33,927 nucleotides of DNA from VMCP01 sp964408945 (GTDB lineage Bacteria; Bacteroidota; Bacteroidia; NS11-12g; UBA955), in the NCBI GenBank assembly GCA_964408945.1, contig CAYPBJ010000024.1:1-33927 (forward strand). Reading direction: 5' to 3'. The translations under genes were made by a program, and so were the position numbers. Below the pieces are notes generated by a model that saw only the letters and a list, made by a program, of their open reading frames with translations, made no database searches and was not told where the DNA came from. The stretch's first letter is position 1. Every line of letters begins with the position of its first letter. Positions 25,732-32,921 of the stretch are shown here, piece by piece.

Positions 25732-26147
25732 TCTAAAGTGAGATGTTCATTTAAAAATTCCGCTACGGTTTTTACGGGAATACTGCAATTTAAAAAGCCT
25801 TTCAAATCTCGGGTTAATATTAATTCTTGGTTGTTTGCAGTGGCCACGGCCATTTGAATACCATCTTCGGTGTCTTCATGATTCAAGGTTATTCCTTGTT
25901 TGATTTGTTCTAAATTTAAATCCAATACCTGAACATATTTAGTGACAATTTCTATACTTTCTTGTTGCTTCGATTTGCTTTGTTTTCTCAATAAGTAGAG
26001 TAGGTTGGCAATGGTTAAAGCAGAAGTAGAAAGTTGCCACGATCGGTCTGAAGCTAAAGTCAATAATGTCAAACTGTGATTGGAATGAGGCATTCGATCA
26101 AAGAATATGTCAGCCAATACATTGGTATCGAGAAATAGCTTAATCAT
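25725..26147 (-). CDS. PIN-domain toxin, VapC-like
   Basis: 140 residues with a PIN ribonuclease fold. LFLDTNVLADIFF supplies the first catalytic aspartate (Asp7). TIANLLYLLRK puts Asn48 where many VapC proteins have Glu, which I believe is typical of this subfamily. EDTEDGIQMAVA (91-102) and LTRDLKGF (111-118) give the remaining acidic residues (Asp92, Asp95, Asp114). It would cleave RNA unless bound by its antitoxin. The start overlaps the antitoxin stop by 8 bases (ATGATTAA), so translation is coupled with antitoxin first, the usual order. Confidence 0.88.
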   Translation of the reverse strand: MIKLFLDTNVLADIFFDRMPHSNHSLTLLTLASDRSWQLSTSALTIANLLYLLRKQSKSKQQESIEIVTKYVQVLDLNLEQIKQGITLNHEDTEDGIQMAVATANNQELILTRDLKGFLNCSIPVKTVAEFLNEHLTLDQ

Positions 26148-26406
26148 TTAAGCGCTTATATTTCTGCTCCATGAATTGCATTCGATCTTCATTTTCTTCT
26201 AAATGATCAGATTCAGAATTTAATAATCCTTTGATAGATAACAAATCATTTGGGAATTCTAGGGAATCAATAGAATCTTCGTTTTCCAAAAGGTGAATCA
26301 ACTTTTCTTCAACCAATTGAGACAAACTTTTACCCTGTCGCTTGGCATACAGTTTGCCTTTTTCCGCAACCATTTGTGATATTCGAAGGGTTAATTTGTA
26401 ATCCAT
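26140..26406 (-). CDS. Antitoxin of the VapBC-like pair (DUF6364-type)
   Basis: 88 residues from ATG 26406. MDYKLTLRISQMVAEKGKLYAKRQGKSLSQLVEEKL is a ribbon-helix-helix-like N-terminus: one short strand and two helices, as in DUF6364 antitoxins. The C-terminal half is acidic and probably unfolded until it wraps the toxin (SESDHLEENEDRMQFMEQKY). An upstream in-frame ATG at 26424 adds only MYVKSF and lies inside the operator, so it is less likely. Autoregulation through the inverted repeat at 26415-26444 is inferred from position. Confidence 0.85.
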   Translation of the reverse strand: MDYKLTLRISQMVAEKGKLYAKRQGKSLSQLVEEKLIHLLENEDSIDSLEFPNDLLSIKGLLNSESDHLEENEDRMQFMEQKYKRLND

Positions 26407-26414
26407 AAAACTTT

Positions 26415-26444
26415 TGACGTACATTATTTTAATTTTGTACGTCA
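26415..26444. promoter_or_regulatory. Probable operator of the toxin-antitoxin pair (9-base inverted repeat)
   Basis: TGACGTACA and TGTACGTCA form perfect 9-base arms (26415-26423 and 26436-26444) separated by 12 AT-rich bases, so the half-sites are 21 bases apart centre to centre, two helical turns on one DNA face. The expected transcription start lies in the upstream arm. This is the geometry of an antitoxin operator. Confidence 0.65.
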
Positions 26445-26475
26445 CAAAAATATTGAAAGTCAATTACAAAAACAA
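26445..26475 (-). promoter_or_regulatory. Promoter of the toxin-antitoxin pair
   Basis: On the minus strand TTG (26475-26473), 20 bases, then TATTTTTG (26452-26445), which fits the Bacteroidota TTG-N17-23-TAnnTTTG consensus. It touches the upstream operator arm, so repressor binding would block it directly. Confidence 0.6.
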
Positions 26476-26476
26476 C

Positions 26477-28117
26477 TTAGTTGTCATCTTTGCAAATCAA
26501 TTCTATGAGAGTTGCAGTTTCTGCAAATAAGATTTTTTGAAAGCTTAAGTCAATGTGATCCACACCCAATGATTGATGCTCCACACCATAGAATTTAGAC
26601 AGGTGTTTAAAATCAAATTTTCTTGGGGTATGAATGAACTTTCGAAGTTCAGGGAATTTGTTTGGACCTTCAATCCAGTCGAAAATTCTTCCGCCGCCGT
26701 TATTGAATACCACCACTCTCAAATTGGACGGTAAATCTGTCCAAAGTGCATTTGAATCATAAACGGTAGTTACATCTCCGAGAACGGCAATGACTATTTT
26801 TTCGGGCTGTGCCAGCGCTGTTCCAACCGCGGTGCTCAAACAACCATCAATGCCGCTCACGCCTCGATTTGAGAAAATTTGAGCCGCTGTGGGCAAAGAC
26901 CAGCTGCCATATCTCACGGGCATGGAGTTACCCAAATGAATGATAAAACGCTCATCAATGGATTTGAAAAATTGCTGCATCCAAGCGAGCTCACTTGAAA
27001 ATGGCTCAGGCAATTCATTGGATTTCAATGGCTGAGCTGCAACAAACTGTTGCCAAACTTCTAAATATTTTTTACTAGAAATTACTTGATTTTCAGTGTT
27101 ATGGGTATTCCAAAGCTCTAAAATTCCTTGGAGAAAATCTGCTTCGAAGCAGGGAATGCGTACCGGATTGGTTTCAAAAGGATCTCCTACCTCTGTATAT
27201 GGTCCAAGATGGATATGATGCGGTTTGTGCTTTCGGAGGAAGTTTTTGAGGGGTTTCGACAGTGTAACTGTCCCCAAAGAAATCAATAAATCTGGTTTTA
27301 AAGATTCGGGAATTTCTCGTTTCAACAAGGCCCAATCCCAACTTTGCAGCCCGTAGGGTTGTTGTGAACTGCATACGTCGCTGAAAATCGGAAGGTAATT
27401 CTGAAGCTCGGAGAGTACTTGAGATAGGGTTTCGGACGGGGGATTTTGACCCACCAACAACGCAATTTTTTGAGAGCTGCCAATGGCAGAAGATATGTCT
27501 TCTAAAGTTACTTTGGGTATTTGGGATGCCTTGTAAACAAAGGGTTTTACAGCAATGGAATCAGAATCAGAATCAGAAGCAGAGCTAAAGGTTGAAATTC
27601 CTTCGTAAATGGGTTCCGAAAGAGCAATATTTAAGTGAAAGGGACCGGGAATTTGAGTGAAAGAATCCTGAAACAGTTGGTAAATGCCTTCGGTGAGTTC
27701 GTGTTCAGATGAATTCCGGGGATTGCAATGGTGTGAATGACGCACATAAGTGCCAAAAATACCGGGTTGTCGGAGGGTTTGACCATCCCACTGATCAATG
27801 AGTTCTTCGGGCCGGTCAGCAGAAACAATACACAACGGAATTCGTTGATAATAGGCCTCAACCACGGCAGGAAAGGCGTTTACCAATGCAGAACCGGAGG
27901 TGCACAAGAATGCCGCTGGAAACTGATCTGATTGGGCCATTCCCATGGCTGAAAAAGCAGCAGAGCGTTCATCGGGCATGCTGAATAATTGCATGTTTGG
28001 ATTTCTAAGCAGCGCTGCAACGATGGGAGCATTTCTAGAGCCCGGTGAAATTACCCAGCGAAGTATGCCAATTTCTTCAAAAAGTTGAACTATATGGTCT
28101 AGCTTTTTGGATAGCAT
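26477..28117 (-). CDS. menD: 2-succinyl-5-enolpyruvyl-6-hydroxy-3-cyclohexene-1-carboxylate synthase MenD
   Basis: 546 residues. This ThDP enzyme adds 2-oxoglutarate-derived succinic semialdehyde to isochorismate in menaquinone synthesis. The N-terminus (WVISPGSRNAPI, FSMPDERSAAFSAMGMAQ, AFLCTSGSALVNAFPAVVEA) and the cofactor region (SGIDGCLSTAVGTALAQ, then GDVTTVYDSNALW to FNNGGGRIF) are diagnostic. A Ser-Asp linker (SASDSDSDS) is encoded by a six-base tandem repeat at 27558-27581. Its ATG abuts the stop codon of the MBL hydrolase gene with no gap, so the two are cotranscribed. No other men gene is in the window. Confidence 0.96.
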   Translation of the reverse strand: MLSKKLDHIVQLFEEIGILRWVISPGSRNAPIVAALLRNPNMQLFSMPDERSAAFSAMGMAQSDQFPAAFLCTSGSALVNAFPAVVEAYYQRIPLCIVSADRPEELIDQWDGQTLRQPGIFGTYVRHSHHCNPRNSSEHELTEGIYQLFQDSFTQIPGPFHLNIALSEPIYEGISTFSSASDSDSDSIAVKPFVYKASQIPKVTLEDISSAIGSSQKIALLVGQNPPSETLSQVLSELQNYLPIFSDVCSSQQPYGLQSWDWALLKREIPESLKPDLLISLGTVTLSKPLKNFLRKHKPHHIHLGPYTEVGDPFETNPVRIPCFEADFLQGILELWNTHNTENQVISSKKYLEVWQQFVAAQPLKSNELPEPFSSELAWMQQFFKSIDERFIIHLGNSMPVRYGSWSLPTAAQIFSNRGVSGIDGCLSTAVGTALAQPEKIVIAVLGDVTTVYDSNALWTDLPSNLRVVVFNNGGGRIFDWIEGPNKFPELRKFIHTPRKFDFKHLSKFYGVEHQSLGVDHIDLSFQKILFAETATLIELICKDDN

Positions 28118-28759
28118 TTAGTTGAAAAACGGATTGGTATTTATTTCTTTCTGAACTTGAGTGGATGGACCATGTCCACAAAAAAGCTGCATATCTGATG
28201 GAAGGGTAAAGATTTCAGATCTAATTTTCTCAAGGAGCAAATCGTGATTACCGCCGGGAAGATCGGTTCTTCCTATAGAACCTTGAAAAACGCAATCGCC
28301 TACCACCGCAAAATTTTCATCTTCCTGAATGTAAATTACATGTCCGGGTGAATGTCCAGGAACGAATCTAACATCCAATTTCAAGGTTCCCACGATGATG
28401 CTGTCGCCGTGTTGAACAAATTGATCTGGAAGGGGAGAAGGGGTGTAATCAAGGTTCCAAACGGCTGCCATTGCGTCTGACCGTTGAATCATTTTGACAT
28501 CGTCTTGATGCAGATAGTATGGAACTTCCGGAAACTCTTGTTTAACGTACCAATTGCCAAAAATATGATCAATGTGGGCGTGGGTTCCCAATAAATGGGT
28601 CAAGGTAAGTTGATTTTGGGTCAAAAAATCTTTGACGGTGTTGCATTCCTCACGATTGTACATTCCTGCGTCTATCAGCGCTGCATGACGGGTATTTTCA
28701 TCCCAAACAATGTAGGTGTTTTCTGACAGCGGATTAAAAGTGAATGACTGAATGGGCAT
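28118..28759 (-). CDS. MBL-fold metallo-hydrolase (glyoxalase II / YqgX-like)
   Basis: 213 residues from ATG 28759; the open frame continues to 28801, but the extension is unrelated sequence that crosses the promoter. All metal ligands of the glyoxalase II fold are present: THAHIDH (HxHxDH), PGHSPGH, VVGDCVFQGSIGRTD and CGHGPST. Length and the conserved end ER/NTNPFF match the short YqgX/YcbL group rather than full-length GloB, which carries an extra C-terminal domain. Members hydrolyse thioesters such as S-lactoyl thiols. Since YtxJ suggests bacillithiol, the substrate may be a bacillithiol thioester (inference). It heads the menD transcription unit. Confidence 0.87.
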   Translation of the reverse strand: MPIQSFTFNPLSENTYIVWDENTRHAALIDAGMYNREECNTVKDFLTQNQLTLTHLLGTHAHIDHIFGNWYVKQEFPEVPYYLHQDDVKMIQRSDAMAAVWNLDYTPSPLPDQFVQHGDSIIVGTLKLDVRFVPGHSPGHVIYIQEDENFAVVGDCVFQGSIGRTDLPGGNHDLLLEKIRSEIFTLPSDMQLFCGHGPSTQVQKEINTNPFFN

Positions 28760-28763
28760 GGCG

Positions 28764-28771
28764 CAAAGATA
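28764..28771 (-). promoter_or_regulatory. -7 promoter box of the MBL hydrolase-menD unit, abutting the ATG
   Basis: TATCTTTG on the minus strand, an exact match, then CGCC and the ATG. A TTTG at 28797-28794 lies 22 bases upstream as a possible -33 element. The message is predicted to be leaderless. Confidence 0.55.
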
Positions 28772-28786
28772 GGTCTGTAAACAACA

Positions 28787-28816
28787 AAAAACCCAAAGCA
28801 TACGCCTTGGGTTTTT
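28787..28816 (-). terminator. Rho-independent terminator downstream of lpdA
   Basis: On the minus strand a stem AACCCAAGGC / GCTTTGGGTT (one mismatch inside) with a GTAT loop is followed by a T-rich run ending in TTTTTTG, 23 bases after the lpdA stop. The plus strand also ends in five T, so it may act both ways. It overlaps the -33 region of the next promoter. Confidence 0.8.
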
Positions 28817-28838
28817 CTATCTTGTTTAAGGATTTAAA

Positions 28839-30227
28839 TTATAAATGTATGCACTCGTCGTATGCTTGAGCAACGGCTTCCATTACTGCTTCGCTCATTG
28901 TTGGGTGAGGATGTACTGATTTCAATACTTCCATGCCGGTGGTTTCCAAATTACGAGCTACAACAGCTTCAGCAATCATATCGGTTACACCTTCGCCCAT
29001 CATGTGACAACCCAACCATTCGCCGTATTTTTTGTCAAAAATAACTTTAACGAATCCGTCTTTATGTCCGCTAGCGCTTGCTTTTCCGCTCGCACTGAAT
29101 GGGAATTTACCCACGCGAATCTCGTAGCCTTTTTCTTTTGCTTGAGCTTCGGTCAATCCAACAGAAGCAACCTCCGGATGAGTATAGGTACAACCTGGGA
29201 TGTTTCCGTAGTTCAAAGGCTGAGGATGATGTCCGCAGATAGCCTCTACGCAAATGATTCCTTCAGCAGAAGCAACGTGCGCCAATGCAGGGCCAGGAAC
29301 GATATCACCGATGGCGTAAACGCCAGGAACGGTGGTTTTGTAGAATTCATCTACTACCACTTTACCTCTTTCGGTTTTAACGCCCATTTCTTCCAAGCCT
29401 AGGTTTTCTAGGTTGGTTTCAACACCTGCAGCACTCAAAACGATATCGCATTCGCGTGTTTCAACACCTTTAGCAGTTTTGATGCTCACGGTGCAACGGT
29501 CGCCTTTAACTTCTACTTTTTCAACGCTAGATTCGGTTAAGATTTCGATGCCTTTTTTCTTGTACGACATAGCCATAGCCTTGCTCACTTCTTCATCTTC
29601 CACGGGAAGAATGCGGTTCATGAACTCAACGATGGTCACTTTGGTTCCAACGGTATTGTAGAAATAAGCGAATTCCATTCCAATAGCACCGCTACCAATG
29701 ATCAACATTTCTTTGGGTTGCTTAGGAAGAACCATTGCTTCACGGTATCCAATGACGTGTTTGCCATCGATAGGAATGTTTGGCAATTGACGACTTCTAG
29801 AACCGGTAGCTAAAATGGTGTGATCAACTTCAACGGTATTTACTTTACCATCTTCACCTGTAACGGCAATTTTGCCTTTACCCGCTAATTTGGCAGTTCC
29901 TTTAATGACTTCAATTTTATTTTTCTTCATCAAGAAGGCAATACCCTTGCTCATTCCGTCAGCAACTCCGCGGCTTCTTTTGATCATGCCATCGAAGTCG
30001 GTTTTAACTTCTGCTACAGAAATTCCGTAGTCAGCAGCATGGTTGATGTAGTCAAACACTTGAGCACTTTTTAACAAGGCTTTAGTGGGTATACATCCCC
30101 AATTCAAACACACACCACCTAAATCGGCTTTTTCGATGATGGCAACTTTTTTACCCAATTGTGAAGCGCGGATGGCAGCAACGTAACCGCCGGGTCCACT
30201 ACCTATGACAGCAATATCAAATTTCAT
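28839..30227 (-). CDS. lpdA: Dihydrolipoyl dehydrogenase (E3)
   Basis: 462 residues. It reoxidises lipoamide in the 2-oxo acid dehydrogenase and glycine cleavage complexes, with FAD and NAD+. Seen: IGSGPGGYVAAIRASQLG (FAD), the redox disulfide GGVCLNWGCIPTK (Cys40, Cys45), IGSGAIGMEFAYFY (NAD), VYAIGDIVPGPALAH, and the active-site base pair in HPHPTMSE. No E1 or E2 gene is adjacent, so it may serve several complexes. It has its own terminator and a one-mismatch -7 box (TATCTTCG, 30254-30247) 19 bases before the ATG, so it is a single-gene unit. Confidence 0.96.
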   Translation of the reverse strand: MKFDIAVIGSGPGGYVAAIRASQLGKKVAIIEKADLGGVCLNWGCIPTKALLKSAQVFDYINHAADYGISVAEVKTDFDGMIKRSRGVADGMSKGIAFLMKKNKIEVIKGTAKLAGKGKIAVTGEDGKVNTVEVDHTILATGSRSRQLPNIPIDGKHVIGYREAMVLPKQPKEMLIIGSGAIGMEFAYFYNTVGTKVTIVEFMNRILPVEDEEVSKAMAMSYKKKGIEILTESSVEKVEVKGDRCTVSIKTAKGVETRECDIVLSAAGVETNLENLGLEEMGVKTERGKVVVDEFYKTTVPGVYAIGDIVPGPALAHVASAEGIICVEAICGHHPQPLNYGNIPGCTYTHPEVASVGLTEAQAKEKGYEIRVGKFPFSASGKASASGHKDGFVKVIFDKKYGEWLGCHMMGEGVTDMIAEAVVARNLETTGMEVLKSVHPHPTMSEAVMEAVAQAYDECIHL

Positions 30228-30260
30228 GGTCTGATCTTTTGTGATGCGAAGATAATATAA

Positions 30261-32075
30261 TTAACTCATGGTTTCTAACTTATTGGATGCGCGCTTACGC
30301 TCGTTTTCATCCAACAAAATCTTTCTCAAACGGATGTTTTCTGGAGTTACCTCAACGTATTCATCACCTTGGATGTATTCCATTGCTTCTTCCAAAGAAA
30401 ACACTTTTGGTGGCGCCAAAACGGTGCTATCGTCTTTACCTGCAGCACGGAAGTTGGTCAATTGCTTTGCAGTACAAAGGTTCAATACCAAATCTCCTGG
30501 CTTGATGTGCTCACCCACAATTTGTCCGGCATAAATTTCTGAATTCGTAGGAATAAAATAATTTCCTCTGTCTTTCAATTTATCCATAGAATACCCGGTT
30601 GAGCTTCCTTTTTCTTTGGATATCAATACACCGTTGATACGGCCAGGGATTTCACCTTTGTAGGCTTCGTATGCTTTGAAACGGTGAGCCATGATGGCTT
30701 CTCCCTGTGTTGCAGTCAATAAGTTGTTTCTCAAACCAATCAATCCGCGAGAAGGAACCTCAAATTCCAATCTAACCATGTCGCCTTTGGGCTCCATGCT
30801 GAGCATTTCACCTTTTCTTTGGGACACATATTCAATTACTTTTCCAGAGTGCGCATCAGGTACGTCAACCGTTAAAATCTCAATCGGTTCGCATCTTACG
30901 CCGTCAATTTCTTTTAATATGACGCGGGGCTGACCCAACTGTAGTTCATAACCTTCACGACGCATGGTTTCCACCAATACGCCCAAGTGCAGAATTCCAC
31001 GTCCAAAAACCAAAAACTGATCAGCAGAATTGGTTTCCTGAACACGAAGAGCCAAGTTTTTCTCGGTTTCTTTCATCAAACGCTCGCGAATCTTCTGAGA
31101 AGTCACGTGCTTACCCTCTTTTCCGAAGAAAGGAGAGTTATTGATGGCGAACAACATACTCATGGTAGGTTCGTCAATCTTCATTTGTGGCAATGCCTCT
31201 GGATTTTCAATGTCGCAAAGACAATCGCCAATCTCAAAGTTTTCCAAACCTGTTACAGCACAAATATCGCCAGCGGTAACCTCAGTTACTTTGGCTTTAC
31301 CTAATCCGCTGAAGGTATAAATCTCTTTTATTTTGTGTTTTTCGATACGTCCATCGCGCTTCACCAAAGAAATGGGCATATTTTCTTTCAAATGTCCGCG
31401 CTTCAATCTACCAATGGCAATACGACCGGTAAAGCTAGAATAATCTAAACTGGTGATTTGCATTTGGTTGGTACCTTCTTCCACGTGGGGTTCAGGAATA
31501 ACCTTTACGATGGTATCCATCAAGAAGGTCAAATCTGGAGTAGGATTTCTAAAGTCTGGGCCGAACCAACCGTTTTTACCCGATCCGAAAACCGTAGTAA
31601 AATCAAGTTGTTCTTCGTTTGCACCTAGGTTAAAGAACAAATCGAAAATATCGTCGTGGGTTTTTTCAGGATCACAGTTTGGTTTGTCAACCTTATTAAT
31701 TACCACAATAGGTTTCTTACCGAGTGCAAGAGCTTTTTGAAGCACGAAACGGGTTTGGGGCATGGGTCCTTCGAAAGCATCCACAAGAAGCAATACTCCA
31801 TCGGCCATATTCAAAACACGCTCTACTTCACCGCCAAAATCGGCGTGACCAGGGGTATCAATGATGTTAATTTTTGTACCTTTCCAAATTACGCTAACAT
31901 TTTTGGCAAGGATGGTAATACCGCGTTCACGTTCAAGGTCATTATTGTCAAGAATAAGTTCGCCAAAGTCTTGGTTTTCTCTAAAAAGTTTGGCTTGGTG
32001 GAGCATTTTGTCGACCAGGGTAGTTTTCCCGTGGTCAACGTGGGCGATGATTGCAATGTTGCGCAGTTGAGACAT
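30261..32075 (-). CDS. typA: Ribosome-associated GTPase TypA/BipA
   Basis: 604 residues, the family length. A translational GTPase that binds the 70S ribosome and is needed for 50S assembly and growth under stress. G1 AHVDHGKTTLVDKML, the switch I region ERERGITILAKN, G3 DTPGHADFGGEV and G4 NKVD are all present at the N-terminus. The BipA-specific C-terminal part is seen in FEVPSRGLIGLRNNLLTATQGEA and YSMDKLKDRGNYFIPTN. It starts at ATG 32075, where family similarity begins. No exact -7 box was seen in front of it. The upstream intergenic region carries a G-rich array. Confidence 0.97.
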   Translation of the reverse strand: MSQLRNIAIIAHVDHGKTTLVDKMLHQAKLFRENQDFGELILDNNDLERERGITILAKNVSVIWKGTKINIIDTPGHADFGGEVERVLNMADGVLLLVDAFEGPMPQTRFVLQKALALGKKPIVVINKVDKPNCDPEKTHDDIFDLFFNLGANEEQLDFTTVFGSGKNGWFGPDFRNPTPDLTFLMDTIVKVIPEPHVEEGTNQMQITSLDYSSFTGRIAIGRLKRGHLKENMPISLVKRDGRIEKHKIKEIYTFSGLGKAKVTEVTAGDICAVTGLENFEIGDCLCDIENPEALPQMKIDEPTMSMLFAINNSPFFGKEGKHVTSQKIRERLMKETEKNLALRVQETNSADQFLVFGRGILHLGVLVETMRREGYELQLGQPRVILKEIDGVRCEPIEILTVDVPDAHSGKVIEYVSQRKGEMLSMEPKGDMVRLEFEVPSRGLIGLRNNLLTATQGEAIMAHRFKAYEAYKGEIPGRINGVLISKEKGSSTGYSMDKLKDRGNYFIPTNSEIYAGQIVGEHIKPGDLVLNLCTAKQLTNFRAAGKDDSTVLAPPKVFSLEEAMEYIQGDEYVEVTPENIRLRKILLDENERKRASNKLETMS

Positions 32076-32127
32076 GTTAAAATTAAAATTGCGCGAATTT
32101 CGGTATAATTTATGAATTTATTGTTAT

Positions 32128-32189
32128 GGGCGGGGGACGGGTTTCGGGTTTCGGGTTTCGGGGGACGGGGGACGGGAGACGGGGGACGT
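32128..32189 (+). repeat. G-rich tandem array between typA and the PepSY-like gene
   Basis: Nine runs of three to five G in about 60 bases: three GGGTTTC-type units, then four units of GGGGGAC or its variant GGGAGAC, with an initial GGGGGAC before the first block. The plus strand could form stacked G-quadruplexes. It sits in the 230-base gap without genes between divergent typA and the lipoprotein gene. I see nothing else in this gap other than AT-rich sequence near both starts. Confidence 0.75.
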
Positions 32190-32305
32190 GAAGTTTGAAT
32201 TATTGAGTGTGCATGCGATGAAAAGCATGATTTGAACGATTAAAAAATTGAGGGATGCTAAAGAAAACTGTGTTTATGATTTCGTAAAATTTATAATTAT
32301 AAAAA

Positions 32306-32743
32306 ATGAGACACAAATTATTCATGCCATTCGTAGCACTTGGGGCTACTTTCCTAGCAAGTTGTGAAAAAGAAAGTTTGATCAATCAGTCGGATGTACC
32401 GCAAGAAATTAAAGATTATGTTTCGACGCATTTTTCGCAAAACAAAATTTTACAGACCTTAAAAGACAATGAGGGTTTAATTCTTACTTACGATGTTTTG
32501 CTAGATTCGGCAATCAGTTTGGAGTTTAATCGTTCGAAGGAAATCATTTCTATCGATGGAAATTCAAAATTACCCGATTCTGTCATTCCTGAGAAAATTC
32601 GGGAATATGTAAACACAAATTATCCAGCGTATTTCATCACCGATTGGGAAAAAGAGAGTCGCAAGGTTCAGCAAATTGAATTGAGCAACGGTTTGGATTT
32701 GGAATTTGACAACGACGGAAAATACTTGAAGATGGATAATTGA
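32306..32743 (+). CDS. PepSY-like lipoprotein (DUF2874 type)
   Basis: 145 residues. A signal with lipobox FLASC lipidates Cys20. Two repeats of about 60 residues follow, each opening with a short helix and ending in a hairpin: VPQEIKDYVSTHFSQNKILQ to LEFNRSKEIISIDG, and IPEKIREYVNTNYPAYFITD to LEFDNDGKYLKMDN. This is the layout of the PepSY-like DUF2874 proteins of Bacteroidota, whose role is unknown. It is monocistronic, with a strong terminator 30 bases after the stop. It sits at the outer or inner membrane facing the periplasm or surface, depending on sorting. Confidence 0.85.
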   Translation: MRHKLFMPFVALGATFLASCEKESLINQSDVPQEIKDYVSTHFSQNKILQTLKDNEGLILTYDVLLDSAISLEFNRSKEIISIDGNSKLPDSVIPEKIREYVNTNYPAYFITDWEKESRKVQQIELSNGLDLEFDNDGKYLKMDN

Positions 32744-32773
32744 ACGTTGACAGAAAAGTAGTTTATGAAATAG

Positions 32774-32826
32774 AATCCAGTGCTCTCATTTGAGATATTC
32801 AGAGATGGGAGCATTGGATTTTTTGT
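32774..32826 (+). terminator. Rho-independent terminator of the PepSY-like lipoprotein gene
   Basis: A 16-pair stem (32774-32789 with 32805-32820, two G-T wobbles) around a 15-base loop, followed by a run of T. It ends about 100 bases before the convergent orphan gene and isolates it from the lipoprotein gene. Confidence 0.85.
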
Positions 32827-32921
32827 TGGGTTATTTTTATGATTGCCCTTTTATCAATTGTTTCAATCATTATAAAATTAATTTAATTTAAATGGTCACA
32901 ACCTCGATAGATTAAACAAGA

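Noticed and set aside
32128..32189. Consideration as a CRISPR array
   Set aside because: The units are 7 bases long with no spacers between them and no cas genes are in the window; it is a simple tandem repeat.
32200..32385. A 61-codon open frame on the minus strand
   Set aside because: It runs antisense over the start of the PepSY-like lipoprotein, with no motif and no promoter box.
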